Under the pieces are notes generated by a model. It was not told the DNA's origin, searched no databases, and saw only the letters and a list, made by a program, of their open reading frames with translations. 64,000 nucleotides of DNA, from the NCBI GenBank assembly GCA_016802295.1, contig JAESIW010000207.1, positions 575,978 to 639,977 on the forward strand, given 5' to 3'. The stretch is from Brachionus rotundiformis. Its lineage: Eukaryota; Rotifera; Eurotatoria; Ploima; Brachionidae. Shown here piece after piece: positions 1-11,180 of this stretch (the stretch's first letter is position 1; each line of letters starts with the position of its first letter). A program made the translations under genes and the position numbers.

Positions 1-3000
1 CATGCCATTGATTTAAATTTAAATACCAACACATTTGCAATCGAATCCAAAGATGATATTCAAATTGAGAAAAAGTACACTGAAGAAAAAATTACCAACT
101 TTATACAAATTAACATGAACAAAGAGTGTCAGAAGGGATCTGACTATGTTTTGAAAATGGACTTTACAGGCTCAATTATTGAAAATCTCTATGGTTTTTA
201 CCGAAGTTCTTACCAAAATGAACATGGCCAAACTGAATAGTAATTTATATCCATTTTAAATGAAAATTTAAAATTAATTTAAACCTTTAATTTAGCTTGG
301 CAACTACTCACTTTCAACCAACAGATGCCAGAAGAGCGTAAGGCTAAAAACATTATTATTTAAAATTATTTAAATGATTGATTCAAAAAAGTTTTCCATG
401 CTTTGACGAACCAGCATTAAAAGCTTCATTTAAATTGACCATGATAAGGCACAAAAATTTTTCAAGCTCTATATTTAACACTCCATTGGCAAAACCAAGT
501 CAAAGCATTGACGGAGAATGGTTTGAGGACGAATTTGAAGAAACGCCCAAAATGTCCACTTATTTAGTTGCTTTTGTCGTGTCCAATTTTTTGAATATTT
601 CAACTCAAACATCCAAAGGCACTGAGGTAGATGTCTGGGGAAGACCTGAAAGAATGAACAATGGCGATGGTGAATTTGCTCTTAAAGAGGCCCAATTGAT
701 TTTGGAATTTTTTGAAAATTATTTCAACCTTCCATATCCTTTGGCTAAATCAAGTTGGTCAAATTTATCTTAATTGAATTAAAAAATAAAACATATTTTA
801 AAGGTCAGATAGGAGTACCAGATTTTAATGCTGGTGGTATGTTATTAGATAATTTTTATTTTTTTTTCATGTGAATAAATAAAATATTTTTTCAGCAATG
901 GAAAATTGGGGTGCCATCATTTACAGAGAAACAGCCTTATTTTTCAATGAAAAAGTTGATGCACTGGCAAACAAGCAAAGAGTCTCTTCGGTTGTTTCCC
1001 ACGAGCTTGCTCATCAATGGGTTAATTAATAAAAAAATTAAAAAAATTCTTTTTTTTTTAATTATTTATTTAATCAGTTTGGTAATTTGGTAACACCTGA
1101 TTGGTGGAATGATATTTGGCTAAACGAAGGATTTGCTTCATGGGTAGAATATCTTGGTGTTAATTACACACATCCAGAGTGGAATTTCGTAACTAATTGA
1201 CAAATTTTCTTAATTAAATTTCAAGTTAAATTTAAAAAGTTGGACTTATTTTATGTGCAAAAATTAAAAGTTATGGAGCTAGACAGTCTTGAGTCAAGTC
1301 ATTCGGTGAGCTTTGATGTGAATGATCCTGGCGAGATAAACTCACTTTTTGACAGAATATCCTACGACAAAGTATAACTTTTTAGACCAATATTTGCCAA
1401 CTTTTTAAATGTGTCCTTAATGCTTAGGGATCGAGTATCATAAGAATGATGAATGCTTTCCTTACCGAAAAGACATTTAGAAATGGTGTTTCGGTAAAAC
1501 CATTTGAAAAATTATCTGCTTTTTTTAAATGTTCAACATTTTAGAATTATTTGAAAAATTTTACATACAAAAATGCCATACAAGATGACTTGTGGAAATA
1601 TCTAACAGAACAATCTCATATTGATCAAGTTCTAAATACTTCTCTCACTGTTAAAGAAATTATGGATACTTGGACCCTTAAAAAGGGCTATCCATATGTT
1701 ACAGTGAATAGAAATTATGATGCGAAAAACATGGTATTGACTCAGAAATGGTTCTTGTTGAATCCAAGCAGCAAAATAAAGGATACCGAGGAATACAATA
1801 ACTACAAATGGTTTGTTCCTTTCACATTTACCAGCCAGATAAATCCGACTTTTGAGTTCGAAAATGCTCCAACATGGCTCAAACCAAGTGATAATGAATG
1901 TAATATATTGAATATTTTATTTTTTAAATCAAATTAATATTTTAATTGTAAATCCTCTAATTAATGAATGGTTAATTTAATCTTTTTGGTATAATTAGTT
2001 TAGGAGACAGCCAAAAGAAAAGGAGCAAATAATTTTAAAGCTTTTATTTTGATACCTCAACCAATGTTCTGAATTGTCTATTGAAAAGCTTTAAAAAACT
2101 CAAATGGGTAACTAAATTCATCAAAAAGATAAATTTATTCAATGATAAGATAGATAAAGTGAAATGAGTTTTAATAGATTTTAGTTTATGAAACTTAAAG
2201 CTTATATTGGCAACATGCATTTTTTCCTCCATTATAAAATAAACTTTCAATTTTTCCTATCAATATTAAATGAATATAATTGAAAGCATAGACAATATTT
2301 TTTTATAAAAATATTCTATAAGTACTTAGTAAGATAAATATCTAAAAAATTTCATTTTAGTAATTGTTGATATAAATAATGTTGACGATAAATCCTGGAT
2401 CATTGGAAATTTAAAGCATTCAGCATTTTTGCGAGTTAACTACGACCAACATAACTGGAATCTACTTATCCAACAACTTAAGAATGATCATAGTGTTATA
2501 GATGGCATTAACAGGGCAACTCTGTTGGACGATTCATTTAATCTAGGAAGAGCGGAAATAATTGATCAACTCATTTTTTTGAATATTACTGAATATTTAA
2601 CTAATGAAGAAGAAAGTTTGCCATTTGTGCCAGCTTTTATAGGCCTTGATTACATTGGAAATTTGATTGGAAATGATTATTTCACTTATGATCGCTATAA
2701 AGTAATCTATTAATTAATCAAAATTAATTTTTTTTAATTAAATCTTTCAGAAATATGTGATCAATCTAATGAACAACACGTATTATCGTCTCGGATGGGG
2801 AGATGTTTCGGATGATCTAATGTAAGATCTCACAAAATAATTAAGATTTAAATAAATCAATTTAATATTTTATTACAGGAAATTAGAATTTTATTAAAAA
2901 AAATTATAAAAAATAGAAATGAATTAATTTTTATATATTTTATAAGTGATTTACAAATTTCCACTCTACAATTTATGTGTAGTTTCGGATTCGAAGATTG

Positions 3001-3709
3001 TATTATGGAAGCTCGATCTCGTTTTGACGACTGGAACGACAATAATGTTCCGTAATAAAATTTCTATTAAAATTTTATAAAATATTTTAGTAAAATATAA
3101 AAATTTCAGACTTCCAAGCAACTTTAAAAATATAATTTATTCGACAGTAATTAAATTTGGAAATGAGGAAACTTGGTTCAACTTGTACCAAAAAGCAATA
3201 GCAATTTCTGATAATACCGAAAAGTTGAGAATTTTCCGAGGCTTAGCTTCTACAAGAGATGCAGCCTTATTATCAATGTAAGAAATTTTTCCTTAGTATG
3301 ATTTGTTAATTTATTTTAATTTAAATCAAGAATTTTGAAATCATCATCTGATAAGAATATAATCAGATCTCAAGATGAAACTTCGGTCATTTCTTATGTA
3401 GCAGGCAATTCATTGGGCAGAAAACTAGCATTTGACCATTTGGAAGATAACTGGGATGAACTATTCGAACGACATGGTGACGTTTCATTTACTCTATCTA
3501 GCTTGATAGACTCAGTGACAAAATATTTGAACACAAGTCCCTATTTGACTAGGCTATTGAATTTTGTGGAAAAAAATTCCAATCTTGGAGTTACTCAAAA
3601 AGCTTTTGAGCAAGCAATTGAAAATGTCCAGTTCAACGTAAGATGGACCAACAAAAATTTACAAACAATAAATCATTGGTTAACTGAATGGTTGAGCTTA
3701 AATCAATAA
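1..3709 (+). CDS. M1-family aminopeptidase (aminopeptidase N-like), 5' end off window
   Basis: Zinc metallo-exopeptidase that removes N-terminal residues from peptides. Exons: 1-239, 296-337, 392-753, 804-836, 896-1020, 1078-1188, 1240-1371, 1428-1493, 1545-1899, 2361-2701, 2751-2821, 2947-3051, 3110-3277, 3331-3709; all phases join and give 842 residues. Seen: the substrate motif GAMENWG across the exon 4/5 junction; the zinc motif HELAH at the end of exon 5; the third zinc ligand in WLNEGFA in exon 6 at the usual spacing; SYDKGSS across exons 7-8 with the conserved tyrosine; and an ERAP1-C-like helical tail. About 100-150 N-terminal residues (cytoplasmic tail, anchor and start of the beta domain in most relatives) lie left of the window, so membrane topology cannot be judged. 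Introns are 49-59 bases except 461 (1900-2360) and 125 (2822-2946). No hydrophobic C-terminal tail is seen. The family is certain; the subfamily is not. Confidence 0.95.
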
Positions 3710-4914
3710 AAGCTCAAAATTAAATTTTAAACGTATATAATTAAATAAAACTATTAAATTTTAATTAATTTATTAATTTTTATAAATAAAATTGAAAAAT
3801 CCAATAAGTAAAATTAGTGTATAAAATAGTGGTAAAGTCTCAAACTTCCAACTAACGGATATTCAAAAATCTCGGTGCTTTTTTTTAAACGAAAAAAATG
3901 TTGGTAGACCATAAAATTTTACACAGGTGTACTTTGGACCATAAAGTATAAAAATACATGGTCAACTTTCCATTTCTTGCCTTCCTGATATAGCAAGTCA
4001 TGTTACCATGAATTTCCTCAAACCCTCAAAACTTCTTCTTAGAAAGTGTATTTTTACATATCGTTGAATAAGAAATTAAATGAGGATTACAACGATGCAA
4101 AGATATGTCTGTACGATGTTCTCTTCAAAATTTATGATCAAAAAACCATTAATTTTACCTTAATTTCCAATGAAAAAAAAGGGCTAATTTAACTTTATTA
4201 GCAATTACTTTTGAACGCAATGAGCTATTCCCTAAAAATTTTAAACTAAGAGACTAAGTTATATAAAAAATAAATAAAGTTAATCTATATATCTCTTCCT
4301 CTTTATTACTTATTTTTGTATAAAATTTTCAAAGTCTAATTTGAACAAAAAAAAATTAAAGAATAAAGTTAATGGTCCAGCGTTTATGTCTTAAATTGAA
4401 AGATAAAAGAACAAGCTTTAAGATGATATATAATATTAAGTTATGGAACTTTTGGTTTTTTAAAAATTTTTAGATTAAGTCACAGAATATTCTTTAATGT
4501 TTTTAATTATTCAAGTTAAACAATATTTTATCAGTTTTCTTTTATCTTGTATTGTTTTGAATTTTTATATTCTATTACTTAAATTTTAATGCTAAGTTTC
4601 TTAAATATTAATAAAGGCTAATTCTTATAAATAGACGCTAAATTCTTATTTATGGATATAATAAAAACATATAAAATAACGATCCACTTTAAATATCCTC
4701 CAGCCTCACAAATATGCAAATAATTGATATCTTATTGGAAAAAGTTAATAAAAATACTATTAGTTCATGGATACGAGAATATAAGGAAAGAGTCACTTTT
4801 TAGGAAGCTATTTTCTTTACCTGAAAGAGAATCAAACATTGGTAAATTGTTCTGAAATAGAATAAGCTAATTGGTTGCGGAGAACTGAAACACCACTGCA
4901 TGAGGCAAACGAAA
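3710..4914. other. AT-rich intergenic, no gene seen
   Basis: Follows the aminopeptidase stop; AATAAA-like poly(A) signals lie just after it (about 3743-3790). Beyond that I see only A/T-rich sequence with stops in all frames. Confidence 0.6.
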
Positions 4915-5163
4915 AAGGAAAAATGTTCTAATACTTCCAGAATTCGAAGAAGATTTAAGACTGGAAACTGATGCTAGCGAACACAGTGCAGGGGCAATCT
5001 TAAGTCAAAAATACAGAGAATCGTGGAGACATGTCGCTTATTGCAGCAAAAGATTTACAAAGCCATAAACGTTGCTAAAAACGAATTTGACGGGAGTAAA
5101 CCGGGAGAAACTGAGCGTCCCAAAAGATCTAGAAAGCCACCAGATCGGTTGCGATATACCTAA
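4915..5163 (+). mobile_element. Ty3/gypsy pol remnant: RNase H fragment joined to polyprotein C-terminus
   Basis: One frame reads LETDASEHSAGAILSQ followed by WRHVAYCSKRFTKP, the RNase H segment that follows reverse transcriptase in Ty3/gypsy elements (the D of TDAS is a catalytic acid). A stop follows. In another frame, from about 5101 to 5163, the sequence reads ETERPKRSRKPPDRLRYT and a stop, which looks like the basic proline-rich end of a gypsy integrase. The integrase between them is missing, so this is an internally deleted, dead copy. Family call is firm; the integrase-tail call is inference from composition. Confidence 0.75.
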
Positions 5164-5279
5164 TTACATTAGCCAAATTTTAAAGAAAAAAAAACTTTTA
5201 AACGAAAAAGAATAAACTTTTTGTAAGAAAATTGTGCTTTCTATAGCACGTTGTAAAAAAAATAATCAAAGAATCATGT

Positions 5280-5839
5280 TATGCCAGTGCGAGGAAAGAA
5301 AAGTCCCGTCCGAGGTTCGAGGGGAAGCCATGGTGGTCGAGAACGGGGAGGACTGCTGAGAAGTCGCATGGTTGAGAAGCGGCCCGCACCCCTCCTGTTC
5401 TTGACCATGAATAAATTGAAGAAAATCAATGGCTGCTACAGATGATCCGGTCCACGACGTTCGATGGACAACTGATGATTTGTGGTCCGAAAAACTATAA
5501 AGCTTGCGGGGTACCGATAGACCTCAACTCAGTGGATCGGAGTTGCTCGGAGGGAGCTCCGTCCTCGAAAGGAACCAACAAGCAACAAAAAACTGCGGAT
5601 GCATCTCCTTCGGTACCCACTAGTGCCACCGGCCCGATCTCCGACTCCAGGAACAGTATCCGCCTGGAGACACTGCTGGGGGCTGTTATAGGTCTGGGTA
5701 GAAGCCTTGGTTTTCGGGCGCCTTCAGCCAAAGCTGGGACCTGAAGTCACTGACCAGCAACTTAAATAAAGTCCTTTCTGTTTTTTTTATTTTTTACTCC
5801 CCGAACGTCCGGAGCCGTTCTCCCACGGCGAAAGAGTAA
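5280..5839 (+). mobile_element. GC-rich retroelement-associated segment of unknown coding content
   Basis: Strikingly richer in G+C than everything around it. It holds a 100-codon open frame (5442-5744, Ser/Pro/Thr-rich, ending near LGRSLGFRAPSAKAGT) and a short frame from an ATG at 5429. An AATAAA at about 5765 is followed by a T-run. The segment ends in a purine-rich GGCGAAAGAGTAA directly before TGTAACACCCCC, as a polypurine tract would before a 3' LTR. I do not recognise the frame; it could be a degraded gag/env-like or 3' untranslated part of the gypsy copy, or a separate element. Confidence 0.45.
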
Positions 5840-6000
5840 TGTAACACCCCCTCCAACAGATCGCGGTCCTATAGGACCTTGCTGGATTCCCTTATATAGA
5901 TATTTGTTTTTTTTTATATATGATCATTAATAAAGAAGTATAGAAGAAAGCTTTTTATTTTTTTCCCTCTTTCTCTTATTCTAAAGGACGTTTATATTAC
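5840..6000 (+). repeat. Probable Ty3/gypsy LTR
   Basis: Begins TGTAACACCCCC, a typical gypsy LTR start, directly after a purine-rich tract. It contains a TATATA box-like stretch and an AATAAA, and ends at about TATATTAC just before protease sequence. The right boundary is uncertain and no second LTR copy was found in the window. Confidence 0.5.
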
Positions 6001-7045
6001 TTCGGCATCAACACCATAAGTTCAGCTCCGAATACCATCGGCACTATCAAGCCACAAGAGTGTATAAGAGTAGAATTTCTCATACTAGACACAAAGGTCC
6101 GGTTCATGATTGACACCGGTGCGCCTATCAATATAATTGACGAGGCAACATATCATCGGCTTAATAATAAGCCTCATCTGAACAGGTGTCATTCAAACTT
6201 CTACGTTTATACCGCTGAGAAACCGATCGAATTCTTAGGCCAGTTTGAATCAACTATCAGGTTTAATGGTCGATCTGTAAACTCCAACTTCAGAGTGGTT
6301 AAGGAAAGTCATGAGTGTATAGTTGGCTGTAAAACATCTCTAGAGCTAAGCGTAATAACCATCAACGCTCTTAAAATGTCAGAACCAGCAATCGAAACAA
6401 ATCCTACACCAGAGGAGATAGCAGACAAATTTCCTAAGCTGTTCAGCGAAGTACTTAACTGTGCAATGAACTCAGAGGTGAAACTTGATGTTGATCGAAA
6501 CTTGAGACCGGTTAAGGGGCCACGATCAGTGCCTTTTCACTTACGAGAGCAAGTCGAAGAGGAGATACTCAGGTAAATTAGACAAGGTATCCTGGAGCGA
6601 GTAGAGAGCAAGAGTGGACCAACTCCATGGGTATCAAATTTAGTGATAGTACCGAAAGAAAAGCTAGGTCCGAATGCCAAATGTAGTCTATCCTGCAATC
6701 AAAGCAGCACCAATTCGACATAAGGATAATATGTAACTCGAGAGCTCTGAACAAAGTTATCCGAAGCACAAAATATCCCACAAAGACGGTCGAAGACTTG
6801 GTGCATCTGGTGGATGGAGCTAAATGGTTCTCAAAGACCCACATAATCAAGGCATTCCATCAGTTACCCCTAGCTCAAGAGTCTAGAAACCTCACCACCA
6901 TCACGGCTCATCTAGGTCTGTTTCGGTACAAACGGCTACATATGGGAATATTACAAAGATTCATCAAAGGATCATCAAAAATCTAATGACCATCTCCGAA
7001 CCGCTGTGAAATTTGACACGCTCGACTTCGCAGTAGCAATGGACA
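6001..7045 (+). mobile_element. Ty3/gypsy protease-reverse transcriptase remnant
   Basis: From about 6070 the frame reads a retroviral-type aspartic protease with the catalytic motif FMIDTGAPINIID (6103-6141). It runs directly into the RT N-terminus (PVKGPRSVPFHLREQVEEEI; then ILERVESKSGPTPWVSNLV after an in-frame stop at 6574). A frameshift near 6690-6720 leads to RALNKVIRSTKYP and DGAKWFSKTHIIKAFHQLPL. The YxDD catalytic block is deleted: sequence jumps from RYKRLHMGI (about 6950) to SNDHLRTAVK (about 6982-7011). Stops, frameshift and deletion make it non-functional. The order relative to the RNase H fragment upstream is unusual: the 3' piece of pol comes first. Confidence 0.85.
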
Positions 7046-7084
7046 GAAAAAAGAACAAGCCCCATTCAATGCTGTTAAAGATGA

Positions 7085-7245
7085 AACGATATAAAGAGAC
7101 TGATTCTGTCTCTGATCGAAGCCCTTCTGGTAGACTTCGGAAACTAACTTTTATGGATGAAAATTACATTTTTAGAGAGATTATACATTTAGTTATCAAA
7201 AACTCGCCACTGATTTTAATTCTTAGACTCATTAAGCTAGGATAA
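7085..7245 (+). mobile_element. Tc1/mariner-like transposase N-terminal fragment
   Basis: A frame ending at 7245 reads TDSVSDRSPSGRLRKLT then ENYIFREIIHLVIKN. This matches the second helix-turn-helix of Tc1 transposases, including the GRPR-like AT hook (here GRLR) and the linker before the catalytic domain. No DDE domain follows. It abuts the gypsy remnant with no clear terminal repeat, so it is a truncated relic. Confidence 0.6.
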
Positions 7246-7573
7246 GTAAATATACTATAATGAGAAATCTCCATAAGTAAACTAACTTTTTTTATAAAAC
7301 TATAAAAAAAGGTTTAGAATCTCAAACAGTGGTCAGAGAACCGTTTCTTATCTCAAAGGATAGACAGAAAACATATATCGTTTCTTAGTTGAAAAGACAC
7401 ATTTTGGAGATATTTGGGCTTTCCTTTGCAAATGCCAAAAAATAAAGAAAAAATCCTTTATTTCATTTAAGAATATAGAATTTATAAAATTTAAAAGAAA
7501 ATAAATAAGTAAATTTATTTTTTTATAAATAAATTAAAAACTAAACAATAATTATTAATAAATAAAAAAAACT

Positions 7574-8983
7574 TTAATCACAATTATATTTTTCATCGCA
7601 GTCTTTTTCTTCAAAATAGCTTCCATTACAAACATTTTGATTACAGCTGGCTAAACTGTAAATACCAATTTCAAATTGTTTAGCTGCTTGCCAAATGCCA
7701 CAATTACACGCGTAATCGTGCTCGATATTTGACTTGTCAAATTCGACTTTGATTATCATTTTGGCTACTCTATCTGATCTAAACTGCTTTAAAATACACT
7801 TATTCATTCCATTAAGAGTTCTAAATGATAAATTTAGACTATTTATTTGATTTTGGGACGAATTTCTTGAGCAGAAGCTTTTTGATTCAAAGCTTAATTC
7901 ATTTAAATTCAAATAAATAGTTAAAAGATTTAAAAATCCAGCATTTCTCTCAAAAGCATAGTCATTTATTTTAACCAATTGACCATTCTGGTTCGACAAG
8001 TCAAATATCTTGAGCCTCAGCAGACTATTTATTTTTGGATAATTTGCTAAAAAGTTGTTGTTCAACAACAATACCATTAAATTTTTCATATCCAAAAATA
8101 AATTTCTATCTAAATTTTTTAATTTGTTACCACTAATATATAAATGGGTCAATTTGGTCATATTTTGGAATATAAATTTTGTTAATACTGAAATATTATT
8201 GTCAGATAAATCTAGATATTCCAAATTTGATAACTTGCTAAGACTGGTCAAACTTTTGACTTGGTTCCTTTTGAGCTTAAGTTCTTTTAAATTTTGACCA
8301 CTCTCAATCGCGGACAACAAATTAGTCATGTTAGATACCAAATTTTCGCTTAGATCTATTGAGATAAGGTTCGAGCTGAACACATTTGAGTCCAGCGAAG
8401 AAATCCAGTTGGACACAAGGCTCAAGTATTTGAGGTCTTTCAGTGAATTGGTCCAATTCGACTCGAATCTTTTGAGTCTTAAGTTGTTAAACTTAAGAGT
8501 TTGTAAACTTTTCAGTTGGTTTAATTCAGCTTTTAATTTGCCTAAAAGAGAAGCATTGGTGTTGGTCAAACCAAGTTCTGAGAGTGATTCGTTTAAAAAT
8601 GACGACAAAGAGCCTGGCTCAATAGTTTCGAGACTATTTTCAATCAAGTGAAGCATTGAAATAGAGCCAACTCCTTTGAAAGCATTTCTGGTCAGTATTT
8701 TTAGATTATTCTGGCCAATGATTAGATATTTAATAGTCAGATTATTAAAGGCTTCGTCTGGTATTTTACTAATGTTATATTTATTGATCAGAAAAACATT
8801 AATTGGCTTCGATTGGTTCTCTAATCGTTTAGGAAAGCCTGAATCCAAATGGTCCAAGTCTGGTATGCATCTAATGTCTATAGTTTTATCGCTATTGTTG
8901 ATGCATTGGCAGCCATCGAATACACAATTTGATTCGATTCTAATTAAAGCAATCAACAATAATATGACATGAAGTGAAAGCAT
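7574..8983 (-). CDS. Secreted leucine-rich-repeat protein
   Basis: Single-exon 469-residue protein. Residues 1-18 (MLSLHVILLLIALIRIES) form a signal peptide. A cysteine cluster follows (CVFDGCQC, about 20-27), like an LRRNT cap. Then come roughly 10-13 leucine-rich repeats of the LxxLxLxxN type, for example LKYLSLVSNWISSL and LEYLDLSDNNISVL. A C-terminal cysteine-rich segment (YACNCGIWQAAKQ, about 425-437, and CDEKYNCD at the end) resembles an LRRCT cap. There is no transmembrane segment or obvious GPI signal, so it is probably secreted and used in protein-protein recognition. The partner is unknown. Head-on to it lies only intergenic DNA. LRR class is certain; no specific ortholog is recognised. 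Confidence 0.88.
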   Translation of the reverse strand: MLSLHVILLLIALIRIESNCVFDGCQCINNSDKTIDIRCIPDLDHLDSGFPKRLENQSKPINVFLINKYNISKIPDEAFNNLTIKYLIIGQNNLKILTRNAFKGVGSISMLHLIENSLETIEPGSLSSFLNESLSELGLTNTNASLLGKLKAELNQLKSLQTLKFNNLRLKRFESNWTNSLKDLKYLSLVSNWISSLDSNVFSSNLISIDLSENLVSNMTNLLSAIESGQNLKELKLKRNQVKSLTSLSKLSNLEYLDLSDNNISVLTKFIFQNMTKLTHLYISGNKLKNLDRNLFLDMKNLMVLLLNNNFLANYPKINSLLRLKIFDLSNQNGQLVKINDYAFERNAGFLNLLTIYLNLNELSFESKSFCSRNSSQNQINSLNLSFRTLNGMNKCILKQFRSDRVAKMIIKVEFDKSNIEHDYACNCGIWQAAKQFEIGIYSLASCNQNVCNGSYFEEKDCDEKYNCD

Positions 8984-9352
8984 TTTTGAAATTTTTGTTT
9001 TATTTAAAATATGGCTTAAATTTATCTTTAATTTTAAAGTAATTTTTAAAATATTAGTTAAAGTAAAAATTAAAAATGGTAATCAAAAGCAAAATATTAG
9101 TTATAGTTAATATTTAATAATTTTTAGATTTTTGTTTTTGTTATAGAAATTTATGATGCTCAGCCACCGAGTCGAATTTGATGTCAAATAGTTAGGCTAT
9201 TAAGAGATAAATTTATATGCTAATGTCTAGAAATTTTTAGGTCAATCTTCTAATCATTAGACAACTAGGGACTCTAATGTCCGTCATTTCTTTTATTATT
9301 TAGATATTTATTTTTCTCTTTTTAAATTTTTATTATTAGACCTTATACATAA
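8984..9352. other. Upstream region of the LRR gene, no gene seen
   Basis: AT-rich; would hold the promoter of the minus-strand LRR gene, but no distinct element is recognisable. Confidence 0.5.
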
Positions 9353-9623
9353 CTTTATACCTTAGCTGTTTTTAAGTAACAAGTCATAAGTCAAGTCAAG
9401 TCCATGACTTGAATTTTAAAAAATTTTTCAAGTTTATGACTTTATGACAAGTAAAATTTTTTATTAATTTTTCGTTTTTCATCAAAATTCAAATGTAAAG
9501 ACTAAAGTTTTTAAAATTTCAAATTATAAGTAATTTATTTCAAACTATAATCAATATTAAATTATAATAAATATTTGTTACTTAGACTTAAAACTGTGAC
9601 TTATAAACAAGTCTGCTTTATAA
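9353..9623. mobile_element. hAT-type MITE with 8-bp target duplication
   Basis: Element body 9361-9615 (255 bases). The left end CTTAGCTGTTTTTAAGTAAC and the reverse complement of the right end (CAGACTTGTTTATAAGTCAC) are imperfect inverted repeats. Subterminal AAGTCATAAGTCAAGTCAAG motifs follow. It is flanked by CTTTATAC / CTTTATAA (9353-9360 and 9616-9623), an 8-bp duplication with one mismatch, as expected for hAT. The termini match the element at 54580-55239, which still carries transposase sequence, so this is a non-autonomous relative. Confidence 0.8.
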
Positions 9624-10110
9624 TCAACTCTTTACTTATTCTAATATGGAAGACAATCGGCCCTTTAATGTCACTAAAGAATTAATTTTCAATAAAATAA
9701 ATTTAATTTACATAGATTTTATTTCTAAATTTGAATTATTTAACTTAAATAGCTTTTTGTTAAATTTTTTCAAATGACTATTAAATCAATGACTCTATTT
9801 AATAATTATAAATTCTTTTATTTTATACTTTTAATATATATATATATATAAATTTTGTTTTTTTTAATAATCAATTAAATAAATGGGTTGTTTGTAGTTA
9901 ATTGTTTGTAGTTAATCGGTCTCATGAAGCATGGACACTAGCCTGTTGATTAACCTTGAAATAATAAAAAAAAATTTTGAAGTACTAGATAAAATTTGTA
10001 TCAATATTTTAAAAAGCTATTTCTTTAATTTTTTTATTTTTTTCTAATTCGATCCATGTAGAGCAAAGGATCACTGTATTTGATTTCTTTATAATTCTTT
10101 AGTACTTGAA
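9624..10110. other. AT-rich intergenic with (TA)n
   Basis: Contains a short TA microsatellite (about 9833-9850) and a directly repeated TGTTTGTAGTTAAT near 9890-9916. No gene seen. Confidence 0.5.
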
Positions 10111-10140
10111 CGCTTGGGTAGTTAGCCCTACGCGCATTTC
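10111..10140 (-). repeat. SINE-like tail fragment
   Basis: TAGTTAGCCCTACGCGC here is the reverse complement, with one mismatch, of GTGCGTAGGGCTAACTA in the tRNA-derived SINE near 59150. No tRNA-like head is visible next to it, so this is probably a truncated copy. Confidence 0.4.
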
Positions 10141-10520
10141 TCTGATTAATTTTATTGAAATATCGTATAAAAGTACTTGTCAAACAAGAATAATTAAATT
10201 TAAATAAAAATTTATATTTTCTTTTGTGTTAATTTCAAAATTAAACTAATTTCTAGAATTTATTGAAATTAATTGATTGATGTATTTAGAAACAAAATAG
10301 ATAATCAAGACTTTATGTTGATAAAAGAAACTTAAAAAAATTAAAATGAAGAGGAAATGAAAGTCTTTTGATTTTTATCGGAGACAGGTCAACTATTAAT
10401 CCTGAGCTTATTCAAAAAAGCTATGGACTCGACGCTTAAACACTTAGCTACTTTTTATTTTATTTCCTGTTAACCTATTTTAGCTTTGTACTATATTTTT
10501 ATATTGATACTTTAAAAATT

Positions 10521-11180
10521 AAAATTTTTGATCAAATTTCAAGCGCTCAATCTTGCTCAAACATTCTTTAGATGCGCAATTAAATTTCATTGCATTTTTA
10601 GAAATTACAATAACACCGAGATATAAACACCCTTGAAAAAGTACAGAGAAGAGTAACGAGAGTTCCCACTGCCTTGAAAGGCATGGAGTACGTGGGTCTT
10701 ACATCTTTAGAGACAAGACGACAACGGGGTGACTCAATTCAACTATACAAAGTCAGCAGAAGCAAAGATGACATAACGTGGCACAACGAGCCTAAATGGT
10801 CGGCTCCGAGAAACACGAAGAGAAGTCGACTACGGCGTGAGATCGTGGCATCTTGTCAGCAAAGACACAACTTCTTCATTAATCGGATAGCTAATTTATG
10901 GAACGAACTGCCAGATGACATAGTCGCAACTGAGACTGTGGACTCCTTTAAAATCAAATACGACCATTATCAATTAAGACGACCGCTTTGAGGGACATCC
11001 CCTGCGAGTTATCTCGCCACGCGGTTTTTACACTACAACTACAATCATTTTTCAAAAGTTTAAAAATAAAGCTTTGAAATGTTAAAAGAATAAAAAATCT
11101 TCGATTAAAATTAATTGCGCATCTAAAGAATTTTGGGCAAGATTGAGCGCTTGAAATTTGACCAAAAATTTTACTTTGCT
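10521..11180. mobile_element. Inverted-repeat MITE (family A) split by a LINE insertion
   Basis: The left arm (10521-10611) and right arm (11040-11180) share inverted motifs such as TTTCAAGCGCTCAATCTTGC and GATGCGCAATTAA. A second, uninterrupted copy at 50797-51015 in the opposite orientation shows the arms belong together. The right terminus (reverse complement) reads AGCAAAGTAAAATTTTTGG. The outer left end is eroded and no target duplication of the MITE itself is clear. Superfamily unknown. Confidence 0.7.
10612..11039 (+). mobile_element. 5'-truncated LINE (CR1/Jockey-like RT C-terminus) inserted in MITE
   Basis: The frame from about 10630 to 10991 reads LEKVQRRVT, then GLTSLETRRQRGDSIQLYKV, HNFFINRIANLWNELPDDIV and VDSFKIKYDHYQLRRPL with a stop. 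This is the conserved C-terminus of CR1/Jockey-group non-LTR reverse transcriptases. A short 3' UTR ends in a TACACTACAAC tail. TACAAT is duplicated at 10606-10611 and 11040-11045, so the boundaries are exact. The frame is intact, which suggests a fairly recent insertion; severe 5' truncation is normal for target-primed reverse transcription. Confidence 0.85.

Noticed and set aside
2044..2250. 68-codon minus-strand frame in the aminopeptidase
   Set aside because: Falls in the 461-base intron 9; composition is AT-rich noise.
5300..5400. Hammerhead or HDV-like ribozyme in the GC-rich block
   Set aside because: The CTGCTGAGAAG string is close to a hammerhead core, but the required CTGATGA and GAAA elements are not both present.
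8055..8972. Plus-strand open frames across the LRR gene
   Set aside because: Shadows of the minus-strand LRR coding sequence; the minus-strand product has a signal peptide and repeats.
9353..11180. CRISPR-like or satellite array from the repeated AAGTCA and GCGCTCAATC motifs
   Set aside because: The repeats are terminal and subterminal parts of transposons, not regularly spaced units.
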